64,000 bases of DNA from CAIWHR01 sp039931775. Lineage in GTDB: Bacteria > Pseudomonadota > Gammaproteobacteria > Burkholderiales > Casimicrobiaceae. Where the stretch lies: the NCBI GenBank assembly GCA_039931775.1, contig JBDTRG010000189.1, positions 62,001 through 126,000 of the forward strand, read 5' to 3'. Both the position numbers and the translations under genes were made by a program. The notes beneath the pieces are model-generated. The model saw only the letters and a list, made by a program, of their open reading frames with translations, did no database searches and was not told the origin of the DNA. Positions 17,154 to 26,174 of the stretch are shown here, in pieces (positions within the stretch are counted from its first letter, which is position 1; every line of letters starts with the position of its first letter).

Positions 17154-17513
17154 TCACCGCAGCAACCCGAGCAGCGCATCGATGTCCCGCTTTCCGGCGG
17201 CCTGCGCTTCGGCTTCCGCATGCCGATAACGATCGACGACCTCGCGCCCGAGCTGCGTCAACGTCGTGCTGCCGCCGCTAATCCCGCCGGCTTCGGTGCG
17301 CACGACGGGCTCGCGGAAACACCGGTTCATCGTGTCGACGAGTAGCCACGCGCGTCGATAGGACATGCCCAGGCGCTTTGCCGCCGCGGTCAGCGAGCCC
17401 GCACCGTCGATCGCCTCCAGCAAGTCGATCTTGCCAGGACCGATGGCGATCGTGTCCCCGTGCGTGATCCGCAGACGAAATCGGACGTCGGTGCGGGAAC
17501 GTTTGGATGGCAT
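17154..17513 (-). CDS. ModE N-terminal-type winged-helix regulator without a ligand domain
   Basis: A 119-residue protein. The segment IGPGKIDLLEAIDGAGSLTAAAKRLGMSYRRAW is the winged-helix DNA-binding domain of ModE-type regulators (helix-turn-helix at SLTAAAKRLGMSYRRAW). The TOBE/MOP molybdate-binding domains of full ModE are missing. Such short forms are found beside molybdate and tungstate genes. Here it lies downstream of, and on the same strand as, the tup genes, with a separate putative promoter. It could control the tup operon or molybdenum/tungsten enzyme genes elsewhere. Confidence 0.8.
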   Translation of the reverse strand: MPSKRSRTDVRFRLRITHGDTIAIGPGKIDLLEAIDGAGSLTAAAKRLGMSYRRAWLLVDTMNRCFREPVVRTEAGGISGGSTTLTQLGREVVDRYRHAEAEAQAAGKRDIDALLGLLR

Positions 17514-17598
17514 GGTCTAGGGATTCGGCGTTCCAAGGCCTCCGCCTGCTGCGGACACGCTGCGGGATTCCAAACATCCGCTTCGGAGAACGCTTTTG

Positions 17599-17604
17599 AT
17601 TATA
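17599..17604 (-). promoter_or_regulatory. Likely -10 box of the short ModE-like regulator gene
   Basis: Read on the minus strand this is TATAAT, a perfect -10 hexamer, about 85 bases before the ATG at 17513 and just downstream of the tupA stop. No good -35 was found. It suggests the regulator can be transcribed separately from tup. Confidence 0.4.
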
Positions 17605-17640
17605 GCGGGGCGCTGATGCGATCGTCGCGGCCCGCCGATG

Positions 17641-18468
17641 TCACGCGCCCGCCTGCTCAGCGTTGGGGAAGAAGAGCTGCTCGCCGCCGATCTTGTAGCC
17701 GGCGATGGCCTTCTGGCCTTCCGGCGACACCAGCCAGTCGATGAACGCCTGGCCGAGCTCTTTCTTGACGGTCGGGTGCTTGTCCGGGTTCACCAGCATC
17801 ACGCCGTACTGGTTGTACAGCCGCTTGTCGCCATCCACCAGGATCGCGAGGTCGCCGCGGTTCTTGAACGCAAGCCACGTTCCGCGATCGGCGAGCAGAT
17901 ACGCGTTCATGGATGCCGCGGTGTTGAGCGCCGGGCCCATCCCCTGGCCGGTGTCGCGGTACCACGCGCCCTTCGCCTTCTCGAGGTCGATGCCGGACGC
18001 CTTCCATAGGTCGAGCTCGGCCATATGCGTCCCGCTCTTGTCGCCACGCGACACGAACGGGGCTTGCGCCGCGTGGATTTTCTGCAATGCCAGGACGACA
18101 TCCTTGCCGCCGGCAATCTTCGCGCGGTCGCTCTTCGGCCCGATCAGCACGAAGTCGTTGTACATCACCGGGTAGCGCTTCACGCCATGGCCCTCCGAGA
18201 GGAATTTCTCCTCGGCGGACTTCGCGTGGACGAATGCCACATCGGCGTCGCCGCGGCGCGCGAGGTCGAGCGCCTGTCCAGTGCCGAGCGCCACAACGCG
18301 AACTTTCGTGCCGGTCTTGTTCTCGTAAATCGGAAGGATGTAGCCGAACAATCCCGACTGCTCGGTCGACGTCGTCGAGGCCACCGTGATGAAGCGCTCC
18401 TGCGCCTGTACCGTGAACGCAGCCGACGCAAGCAGCAGCGACAGGAACATCCGACGCGCAACTACCAT
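17641..18468 (-). CDS. tupA: Tungstate-binding periplasmic protein TupA
   Basis: A 275-residue protein with a signal peptide (about 22 residues, cut after VQAQ). The mature N-terminus has the TupA-specific oxyanion motif ASTTSTEQSGL. VALGTGQALDLARRGDADV, then FVSRGDKSGTH and GQGMGPALNTA, complete the family pattern. TupA binds tungstate very tightly and strongly prefers it over molybdate. The ATG at 18468 is supported by an AGGAG site 8 bases upstream. It overlaps the TupC-type ATPase gene stop by 7 bases, so expression is coupled. Confidence 0.92.
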   Translation of the reverse strand: MVVARRMFLSLLLASAAFTVQAQERFITVASTTSTEQSGLFGYILPIYENKTGTKVRVVALGTGQALDLARRGDADVAFVHAKSAEEKFLSEGHGVKRYPVMYNDFVLIGPKSDRAKIAGGKDVVLALQKIHAAQAPFVSRGDKSGTHMAELDLWKASGIDLEKAKGAWYRDTGQGMGPALNTAASMNAYLLADRGTWLAFKNRGDLAILVDGDKRLYNQYGVMLVNPDKHPTVKKELGQAFIDWLVSPEGQKAIAGYKIGGEQLFFPNAEQAGA

Positions 18469-19193
18469 GGCAATTCTCCTTCGAGGAATCGGGCCGCCTC
18501 CGACGAGGCTGGCCCCTTGAAAAATCGTCCTGCCGGCGTTCGTTCGACGAGCCGGCCCTGGTGCAGGAACAGGATCTCGTCGCCGAGGCGATGCGCCTGC
18601 CCCAGGTTGTGGGTGACCATGACGATCTTGGTGCCGGCCGCGTGCATCGCCTCGATCACCTTCTCGACCTCGTGCGCGGCACCCGGATCGAGGCTCGCTG
18701 TGGGCTCATCGAGGAACAGGATCTCCGGATGCAGCGCCCAGACCCGCGCCAGCGCGAGCCGTTGCTGTTCGCCGCCGGAGAGCACGCGCGCCGAACTGTC
18801 GCCGATTGCTTCGAGCCCCACTTTGCGCAGCGCCTCGATCGCGCGCCGCTGCCGCTCCGCGCGAGGGACTCGGGCGAGCTTCAGCGCGTACGTCACGTTG
18901 CCGAGTGCGCAGCGGCGCAGCATCACCGGACGCTGGAAGACCATCGCCTGCCGTCGTGGCGAATCGGCGATTTCGGCGGAATTCCAGCGGACCTCTCCCG
19001 ACGTCGGATGCAGCAATCCATGGCACAGCCGCAGCAGCACGCTTTTACCCGCGCCATTCGGGCCGAGGATGATCGTTCGCGCGCCGCGATCGAGCGTCAG
19101 CGAGATGCCGTCGATGACGCGCCTCGAAGCTGCCTCGAACACGACGTCGTTCAGGGTCAGCGGCAGCAGAGGGAGGATTGCGCGCATGTCCAT
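18462..19193 (-). CDS. tupC: Tungstate ABC transporter ATP-binding protein TupC
   Basis: A 243-residue ATPase. Walker A is GPNGAGKS, the Q-loop VFQRPVMLRR, the signature LSGGEQQRLALARVW and Walker B ILFLDEPTASLDP, with the switch His in MVTHNLGQA. The ATG at 19193 (MDMRAIL) is chosen, 8 bases after the permease gene stop. ATG 19187 is an alternative. The open frame further upstream is a shadow of the permease gene. It energises tungstate import by TupB. Confidence 0.88.
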   Translation of the reverse strand: MDMRAILPLLPLTLNDVVFEAASRRVIDGISLTLDRGARTIILGPNGAGKSVLLRLCHGLLHPTSGEVRWNSAEIADSPRRQAMVFQRPVMLRRCALGNVTYALKLARVPRAERQRRAIEALRKVGLEAIGDSSARVLSGGEQQRLALARVWALHPEILFLDEPTASLDPGAAHEVEKVIEAMHAAGTKIVMVTHNLGQAHRLGDEILFLHQGRLVERTPAGRFFKGPASSEAARFLEGELPW

Positions 19194-19201
19194 CCGGGCG
19201 T

Positions 19202-19906
19202 TTAGCGAAAGCGTCGCTGCGCCGTTTCCTTCACGATAAAGGCGCCCGCGTTGAGCGCCAGGACCACGGCGAGAAGGACGAAGCCCAATCCCAGGGCAAG
19301 CGGCAGGTCGCCCTTGCTGGTCTCGAGCGCGATGGTGGTGGTCATCACGCGCGTGACCCCATCGATGTTGCCGCCGACGATCATCACCGCCCCGACTTCC
19401 GAGGCAGCCCGACCGAAACCGGCGAGGACGATCGTGACGAGCGAGTAGCGCAGATCCCACAGCAAGGTGGGCGCGGCGCCGAGCTTGGTTTCGCCCAGCG
19501 ACCGCAGCTGCTCACGGTACTCGTGCCACGCGTCGGCGACGAGTTGCTGGGTCAGCGCCGCGAGGGTCGGCGTGATCAGGATCGATTGCGCGATCACCAT
19601 CGCCGTCGGCGTGAACAGGATTCCCATTGATCCCAGCGGTCCGGCGCGCGAGAGCAACAGATAGACGAGGAGCCCGACGACGACGGAGGGCAGCCCCATC
19701 AATCCGTTGAGCACGACGATCAGCGCGCGCCGGCCTTTGAAGTCATTGACGGCGATCGCCGCCCCGATCGGCAGGCCGCCGAGGCAGCCGATCAGGACGG
19801 CGGCCAGGCTGACCTCGAGGCTCAGCAACACGATGCCGAGGAGCTTCGGATCGGCCGAGGCGACGAGGCCGAATGCCTGCGCTGCGGCGTCGGCGACGCT
19901 GTTCAT
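19202..19906 (-). CDS. tupB: Tungstate ABC transporter permease TupB
   Basis: A 234-residue inner-membrane protein with about five hydrophobic segments (for example LGIVLLSLEVSLAAVLIGCL and IVVLNGLMGLPSVVVGLLVY). The EAA-type loop SLGETKLGAAPTLLWDLRYS lies near 136-155, and a GRAASEVGAVMIVGGNI segment near 165-181 is typical of TupB/ModB-like permeases. It is the first gene of the tupBCA run and faces a divergent regulator gene across a 125-base region with two matching AATATGCAT sites. Confidence 0.88.
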   Translation of the reverse strand: MNSVADAAAQAFGLVASADPKLLGIVLLSLEVSLAAVLIGCLGGLPIGAAIAVNDFKGRRALIVVLNGLMGLPSVVVGLLVYLLLSRAGPLGSMGILFTPTAMVIAQSILITPTLAALTQQLVADAWHEYREQLRSLGETKLGAAPTLLWDLRYSLVTIVLAGFGRAASEVGAVMIVGGNIDGVTRVMTTTIALETSKGDLPLALGLGFVLLAVVLALNAGAFIVKETAQRRFR

Positions 19907-19938
19907 CGGAGGCTATCGCGCCGGGGGCGCGTCGTCAC

Positions 19939-20025
19939 AATATGCATGAGTTTGCAGATCTTGCCACCACGGACGGTGCGCCCTTGCATCATAGCGAACC
20001 TTGACCTCCGTCGAAATATGCATAT
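19939..20025. promoter_or_regulatory. Candidate operators between tupB and its divergent regulator
   Basis: The 125-base divergent region carries AATATGCAT twice in direct orientation, at 19939-19947 and 20015-20023, 76 bases apart. The second copy is part of a perfect palindrome ATATGCATAT (20016-20025) that ends 6 bases before the regulator's start codon. These AT-rich sites stand out from the GC-rich surroundings. They could bind one of the two ModE-like proteins; this is inference. Confidence 0.5.
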
Positions 20026-20031
20026 CCTTAC

Positions 20032-21091
20032 ATGATGAAGCTCGTTCCGACGCTGACCTGGACGCTCGACGGGGAGTCCGTGGAATCGCTGGATTCGCGC
20101 CTCCTGCCGCTGCTCCACGCGATCGCCGAATCCAGGTCGTTGGCGGCAGCAGTGGCGAAGTGCGGCATTTCCTATCGTGCGGCGTGGGGTCTGTTGCGCG
20201 ACTACCGACGCGCGCTCGGAACGCCGCTCGCCTTGCTCGAGCGCGGCCGCGGTACCCACGTCACGCCCTCCGGCCAACGCCTGCTCGACGCCGATCGAAC
20301 CGCGACGCGCCGGCTCGCGCGCATCCTGCCGAAACTTGGCGTCGAGATCGCGGCGGACCCGCGCGGGCGACGTGGCGCGCGCGTTGCGAGCCTTCGCGTC
20401 GCGGCAAGTCACGACCTCGCACTGGCCGCGCTGGCGGACGCGATGCCGGCAAGGTCGGGGCTCCACCTCGACATCTCGTTCATGGGCAGCTTGAACGCCA
20501 TCGAGGAATTCGTCGCGGGCCGCGCCGACGTCGCCGGCTTCCACGTCCCGCTCAACGGCCATCCGCGCGTCGACCTGGCGCCGTACCTGCAAGGGCTCAA
20601 CCCGCGCCATGACCGACTGGTGCGATTCGCCGATCGCGACCAGGGACTGATCCTTCCGCGCGGCAATCCGGCGGGGTTGCGCAGTCTTCGCGACGTCGCC
20701 GTGAACGGAATGCGCTTCATCAACCGGCAGCGCGGCTCGGGAACGCGCCTGCTGATCGATCAGATGATCGCCGACGAGGGAATCGACGCGCGGAGCCTCG
20801 CGGGCTACGGGAAAGAGGAGTTCACGCATCCGGCCGTCGCCGCGACCGTCGCGTCGGGCGGCGCGGACGCCGGATTCGGATTGCGCGCCGCGGCGGCCGA
20901 GTACGACCTCGCGTTCGTCCCGCTCGTTCGGGAACGCTACTACCTGGCGGTCCGCGCGAAAGACCTCGCGGCGCCCCCCGTCGCGCGACTCATCGGCCTG
21001 TTGCGCAGGCCCGCCTTCGCCCACATGGCGCGGCGTCTGCCCGGCTATCGAACGACCGCCGCGGGCACCGTGGTCACGCTGGAGGCGCTCG

Positions 21092-21114
<23 letters not shown>
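20032..21114 (+). CDS. ModE-type HTH regulator fused to a periplasmic-binding-protein-like sensor domain
   Basis: A 360-residue cytoplasmic protein. Residues ~20-100 are a LysR/ModE-type winged helix (SRSLAAAVAKCGISYRAAWGLLRDYRR; here SRSLAAAVAKCG then ISYRAAW). From about 115 to 345 a PBP-like domain follows, with FMGSLNAIEEFVAGRADVAGFHVPL near 149-173 and RQRGSGTRLLIDQMI near 231-245, resembling molybdate/tungstate binding proteins. It probably senses the oxyanion directly and controls the divergent tup genes. Two start codons are adjacent (20032 and 20035), with no clear ribosome site and the palindrome just upstream. The 3' end overlaps the convergent MoxR gene by 23 bases. Confidence 0.85.
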
Positions 21115-21934
<820 letters not shown>

Positions 21935-22043
21935 GGAACGAACCGGGTGGCGTCGTGCGAAAATGGAATGGTAGCCGATTCCACCCGATCGTGATCACGC
22001 GCAACGCCCCTGTGCAACGCAACACTCGGCGACGTCCGCTCCC

Positions 22044-22523
22044 GTGACCTTGATTCTTTGGAGCGCGGCGATCGTGCTGATCGTCGTCGGATTGGCGGGC
22101 ACGGTCCTTCCCGCGTTGCCCGGCGTCACGCTGGTATTCGCGGGCATGGCGCTCGCCGCGTGGATCGACGACTTCGCGCGGATCCCGGTGTGGCTCGTCG
22201 TATTGCTCGGCGTGCTGACCGCAATCGCCTGGGTCGTCGACTACGCCGCCGCGGCAATGGGGGCGAAGCGCGCCGGCGCCAGCCGTCTCGCGATCGTCGG
22301 CGCGCTCGTCGGCACGCTGGCGGGAATCGTCAGTGGGCTCTGGGGCCTTTTGTTCCTTCCGCTCGTCGGGGCCGCGATCGGCGAATACGCGGCGCAGCGC
22401 GATCTTCTGCGCGCCGGCAAGGTGGGTGTTTCGACCTGGATCGGCCTGCTGCTGGGCACCGCGGCCAAGGTGGCGATCGCGTTCGCGATGGTCGGCATGT
22501 TCATCGTCGCGCTCCTCGTCTAG
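22044..22523 (+). CDS. DUF456 small membrane protein
   Basis: A 159-residue protein from a GTG start, almost entirely hydrophobic, with four to five membrane helices. Gly-rich segments such as GLAGTVLPALPGVTLVFAGM near 16-35 and LPLVGAAIGEYA near 103-114 match the DUF456 family. No function is known for the family. It stands alone between the MoxR gene (divergent) and the azlCD genes (convergent). Confidence 0.8.
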   Translation: MTLILWSAAIVLIVVGLAGTVLPALPGVTLVFAGMALAAWIDDFARIPVWLVVLLGVLTAIAWVVDYAAAAMGAKRAGASRLAIVGALVGTLAGIVSGLWGLLFLPLVGAAIGEYAAQRDLLRAGKVGVSTWIGLLLGTAAKVAIAFAMVGMFIVALLV

Positions 22524-22546
22524 CGAACGGGACGCGCCGCGCACCT

Positions 22547-22888
22547 TCAATGCATTACGCGCAGAAGCCACTGGGCGATCCACAGCGTGATCATCCCGGC
22601 GACCATCGTCCCCACGACGCTCTGCGTCCGCCATGCAACGAGCGCGGCGACGAGCGCCGCGACGAGTTTCGGATTGGTGTACGAGAACTGGAGCGTGGCC
22701 GGCGCGACGAACACGATCGACGGAAGGACGATCGCCGTCAGCATCGCCGCCGGCACGAAGCCCAGCGCCCGCGCGACCACCGGCGGAATGTCGATCCTGG
22801 CAAACACCGCGATGAACGACAGCCGCGACAGGTAGTTGAGCGCGCCGACCGCGAGGATGACGGTCCACCAGGCGAGCGCCGAACTCAT
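22547..22888 (-). CDS. azlD: AzlD-family small subunit of branched-chain amino acid exporter
   Basis: A 113-residue membrane protein with about four helices (WWTVILAVGALNYLSRLSFI, then LPSIVFVAPATLQF and others). AzlD proteins act with AzlC as a two-part exporter of branched-chain amino acids (BrnFE/AzlCD/YgaZH type). The ATG at 22888 overlaps the azlC stop by 4 bases. The longer frame upstream is a shadow of azlC. Confidence 0.85.
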   Translation of the reverse strand: MSSALAWWTVILAVGALNYLSRLSFIAVFARIDIPPVVARALGFVPAAMLTAIVLPSIVFVAPATLQFSYTNPKLVAALVAALVAWRTQSVVGTMVAGMITLWIAQWLLRVMH

Positions 22889-23583
22889 CGCGCGCTCCGC
22901 CGGCGCGCCGCGATCAGCCCGGCCGCGATCCCGACGAGTCCCGCGCAGGTCAGCGACAGGCGCATCGGCAGCGCGTCGAAAAGGACGACCGCGATGCCCG
23001 CCGCAAGCGCCGCGATGCGCGAGGAGTGGTCCTCGAGCGTCGGCACGAGCAGCGCGAGAAAGCAGAGCGGCACGACGAAATCGAGCGACCACGCGACCGG
23101 AATCAGGTTCCCCGCCCAGTAGCCGGCGAGGCAGGCGGCCTGCCACACGCCCCACAAAAGCGCGCCGGTGCCCAGAAAGTAGGAAGCGCCGTTGCGCGGG
23201 TCTTCCGACTCGCGGAAGCGCCGGATCGTCGCGGCGAACGACTGATCGGTCAGCACGAACGCCAGTGCGTGGCGCCAACGCGTCGGCAGCGCCTTGAGAT
23301 GGGGCGCCATCGCCGCGCTGTACATCAGAAAACGCAGGCCGACGACGAAGCACGTAAGGATCGTCACCGCAACGGGCGCGCCGGCCGCCAGCAGCTGCGT
23401 GGCGAGGATCTGCGCGGCGCCGGAAAACATCAGCGCCGAAAGGCCGATAGACTCGAGTACCGACGCGCCCGCGGATTGCGCGCCGACGCCGCACACGAGA
23501 CCGAACGGAAGGATGCCGAGCAACGTCGGCACCATGTCGCGTGCGCCGGCGAGAAAATCGGGGCGGGAGAAGATCCTGGACAC
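22885..23583 (-). CDS. azlC: AzlC-family large subunit of branched-chain amino acid exporter
   Basis: A 232-residue membrane protein from a GTG start. The N-terminal region GARDMVPTLLGILPFGLVCGVGAQSAG and the MFSGAAQILATQLL segment are typical of AzlC (LIV-E family). KALPTRWRHALAFVLTDQSFA near 95-115 is the conserved cytoplasmic loop. It overlaps azlD by 4 bases, so the two subunits are co-translated. A TATAAT box lies about 55 bases upstream. Confidence 0.88.
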   Translation of the reverse strand: MSRIFSRPDFLAGARDMVPTLLGILPFGLVCGVGAQSAGASVLESIGLSALMFSGAAQILATQLLAAGAPVAVTILTCFVVGLRFLMYSAAMAPHLKALPTRWRHALAFVLTDQSFAATIRRFRESEDPRNGASYFLGTGALLWGVWQAACLAGYWAGNLIPVAWSLDFVVPLCFLALLVPTLEDHSSRIAALAAGIAVVLFDALPMRLSLTCAGLVGIAAGLIAARRRSAR

Positions 23584-23635
23584 GGGCGGCCTGCCGATGC
23601 AAAGAGGGATGCGGGCGCCTCCCGTCGTGCCGGCG

Positions 23636-23641
23636 ATTATA
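23636..23641 (-). promoter_or_regulatory. Likely -10 box of azlCD
   Basis: Read on the minus strand this is TATAAT, 53 bases before the GTG start of azlC. A TTGCCA hexamer lies 15 bases upstream (plus-strand 23657-23662), slightly close but plausible as the -35. Confidence 0.5.
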
Positions 23642-23842
23642 CCCAGCGCGTCCTGTTGGCAATCAGCGAAATGAGTGACGATTTCGGCGCTCGGACTTCG
23701 GCCGCGACGGTGATGCCTGTCGGGGCAAGCGCCGTAATTTCTTGTAGGATGCGAATCTGCCTACGTGCATCGAATCACCGCCCGCCGACATCATGCCCGC
23801 CTCGCCCCTTCTGCCCGGCCCGTCCCAAACGGCGTTCGCGAG

Positions 23843-26119
23843 ATGAGCTTTCCTCTGCTGCCGGGAAAGCCGAGCCGCATGTCGTTCGACGCGGCCGCGT
23901 TTCTGCGCCTCGACGCAATGCAGTCCGTCGGAACATCGGCTTCCGGCGTCGAATTCGCCACCTCGACCGGCGACATTCTGGTGGTGACCTGCTACGGGCC
24001 GGGCCTCTTTCGCCTGCGCGCGGGGCCGAACACGAAGCCCGACTACGGGCTCGTCACCTCGCGTGCCAAGGCGTGCACGGTCGGCCGCGGGGACGGCGGC
24101 AGCTGGACCTTCACGTCGGGGGAGACGGCGCTCGAGCTGACCGGCGCTCCGCTCTCGGTGCGGCTCATTCATCGCGGCGTTCCCGTCGCGGGTTCGATCA
24201 CCGACGAGAACTTCGGCGGGTCGACCCGCCTTCCTTCGTTCGGCCGTACGCGCAAAGGGGGTCAGTGGATCGCGTCGTTCGCGCTCACGTCCGGCGAGCC
24301 GTTCTACGGCCTCGGTGAAAAGTTCGGACCTCTCAACAAGCGGGGACAACTGGTTCATTCGCACGTCACCGACGCGCTGGGTGTGAACACCGGGCAGTCG
24401 TACAAGGACATGCCGTTCGGCTGGAGTCCCGGCACGGGCCGCGGCGCGTGGGGTGTTTTCGTCAACACCCCGTCGATGGTCGCGCATGGCGTCGGACACC
24501 CGGAATGGTCGCATCGTTCGTACGTTCTGCAGGTCGACGACGAAGCCCTCGACCTCTTCCTGATCGCGGCGGATGCACCCGCGGGAATCCTCGACCTCTA
24601 CACCCAACTGACCGGACGTCCGGCGACGGTGCCAGCGTGGAGTCTCGGCCTCTGGGTGTCGCGCGCCTTCTACAAGACGCCGGAGGACGCGGCGGACGTC
24701 GCCGCGAAGCTTCGCCAGCGCAAGATTCCATGCGACGTGCTGACACTCGACGGACGCGCCGCCTGGGACGTCGGGATGCGCTTCGATTTCACCTGGGACC
24801 CCGCGCGCTTTCCCGACCCTCGCGCCGCGCTGGCCGCGATCAAGGCGCACGACGTTCGCGTCTGCGTGTGGGAGTACCCGTACGTATCGGTTCATTCGCC
24901 CCAATTCGTCGAACTCGCGTCGCGCAACTATCTGCTGACGACCGCCGACGGCGACCCGTACGTCTTCGGCTGGGACCCGGCCCCGGAGGCGCGGCCGTTC
25001 GGCAGCGCGCAACTGCCGCTCCCCGATTCGGGAATCGTCGACTTCACACACCCGGGGGCGTACGTCTGGTGGCGCGATGCGCATGCGGCGCTCTTCGCCG
25101 ACGGCGTCGACGTGATGAAAACCGATTTCGGCGAGCTCGTCCCTGAGGATGCGATCGCATTCAACGGCGACACGGGCAAGCGGCTGCACAACGTCTACCC
25201 GCTGCTCTACAACAACTGCGTGCGCGATGCGACGGAAAAATACCAGCGCGACCGCGGGTCCCCGCCGATGGTCTGGGGCCGCTCCGGATGGACCGGCAGC
25301 CAGCGCTGCCCGATCCAATGGGGCGGCGAACCGCAAAGCGATTGGGAAGGGCTTGCCGCGTCGATCCGCGGCGGCCTGTCGTGGGGCATGAGCGGCGTGC
25401 CGTACCACAGCTCCAGTATCGGCGGCTTCTACGGCCGTGAGCCGCCGTCGCCGGAGCTCTACGTCCGGTGGCTGCAAGCCGCGGTGTTCGCGTCGCACAT
25501 CGGGTTCCACGGCATCGGCGAGCGCGAGCCGTGGGCGTTCGGCGCCGACGCGGAAGCGGTGGCGCGCAAATGGCTGACGTTCCGCTACCGGCTGATCCCG
25601 TACCTGCAGGGCGTGATCGCCGACGCGGTCGCGACGGGGATGCCGGTGATGCGCGCGATGGCGCTCGCGTTCCCCTCGAACGCCCTGACGCGTTCCTACG
25701 AGACGCAGTTCATGTGCGGCGACGCGCTGCTCGTGGCGCCGATCGTGCGCGACGGCGGCGAGGTCGAGGTCGCGTTGCCCCCGGGCGCGTGGTACGACCT
25801 CAATTCGCACCAGCGCTTCCCGGGCCAGCGCGTACTCCGCTACAAGGCCGCGCTCGACCAGTTTCCCGTGTTCGGCCGCGAAGGATTCGCACTGCCGCTC
25901 GGCCGCGCCGTACAGCACACCGGCGAGATCGATTCCGCGAAGCCGCTGGAGCAGCTCTGGGTCTTCGGCCGGCCAACGCGGGCGCAGGACGGCTTTGCGC
26001 AGGTGAAGATCGAAGCCGGCGCAGACGGCGCATTCGCGATCCGCGCGAGCGCCGGCGTCAAGGTCGAGCTTTTCGGCGACGCTGCGGGCATCGACGTCCG
26101 CATCCTGGACGCGGGCTGA
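23843..26119 (+). CDS. Glycoside hydrolase family 31 protein with altered acid/base region
   Basis: A 758-residue protein from the ATG at 23843 (MSFPLLPGKP); a longer frame begins at 23765. Order: N-terminal beta domain (~1-250), (beta/alpha)8 barrel (~265-600), C-terminal beta domains. The catalytic nucleophile is kept in VDVMKTDFGE (Asp428). The acid/base motif reads WGGEPQSDW, with Glu496 where GH31 alpha-xylosidases such as YicI have Asp, and the usual HDIGGF reads SSIGGF, with Ser525 for Asp. GH31 enzymes cleave alpha-xylosides, alpha-glucosides or sulfoquinovosides. No signal peptide, transporter or sugar regulator is adjacent. Family certain; specificity and activity open. Confidence 0.85.
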   Translation: MSFPLLPGKPSRMSFDAAAFLRLDAMQSVGTSASGVEFATSTGDILVVTCYGPGLFRLRAGPNTKPDYGLVTSRAKACTVGRGDGGSWTFTSGETALELTGAPLSVRLIHRGVPVAGSITDENFGGSTRLPSFGRTRKGGQWIASFALTSGEPFYGLGEKFGPLNKRGQLVHSHVTDALGVNTGQSYKDMPFGWSPGTGRGAWGVFVNTPSMVAHGVGHPEWSHRSYVLQVDDEALDLFLIAADAPAGILDLYTQLTGRPATVPAWSLGLWVSRAFYKTPEDAADVAAKLRQRKIPCDVLTLDGRAAWDVGMRFDFTWDPARFPDPRAALAAIKAHDVRVCVWEYPYVSVHSPQFVELASRNYLLTTADGDPYVFGWDPAPEARPFGSAQLPLPDSGIVDFTHPGAYVWWRDAHAALFADGVDVMKTDFGELVPEDAIAFNGDTGKRLHNVYPLLYNNCVRDATEKYQRDRGSPPMVWGRSGWTGSQRCPIQWGGEPQSDWEGLAASIRGGLSWGMSGVPYHSSSIGGFYGREPPSPELYVRWLQAAVFASHIGFHGIGEREPWAFGADAEAVARKWLTFRYRLIPYLQGVIADAVATGMPVMRAMALAFPSNALTRSYETQFMCGDALLVAPIVRDGGEVEVALPPGAWYDLNSHQRFPGQRVLRYKAALDQFPVFGREGFALPLGRAVQHTGEIDSAKPLEQLWVFGRPTRAQDGFAQVKIEAGADGAFAIRASAGVKVELFGDAAGIDVRILDAG

Positions 26120-26125
26120 GCGCCG

Positions 26126-26153
26126 CTGGGTCCCCGCGTGTGCGAGGACGACG
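26126..26153. repeat. Single REP-like palindrome
   Basis: TCCCCGCGTGTGCGAGGA (26131-26148), with flanks CTGGG and CGACG, matches the repeat type at 7199-7270, with one mismatch in the stem. It lies in the 55-base gap between the GH31 and pdxA genes. Confidence 0.6.
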
Positions 26154-26174
26154 ATATTCACCTCGCCCCAACCA

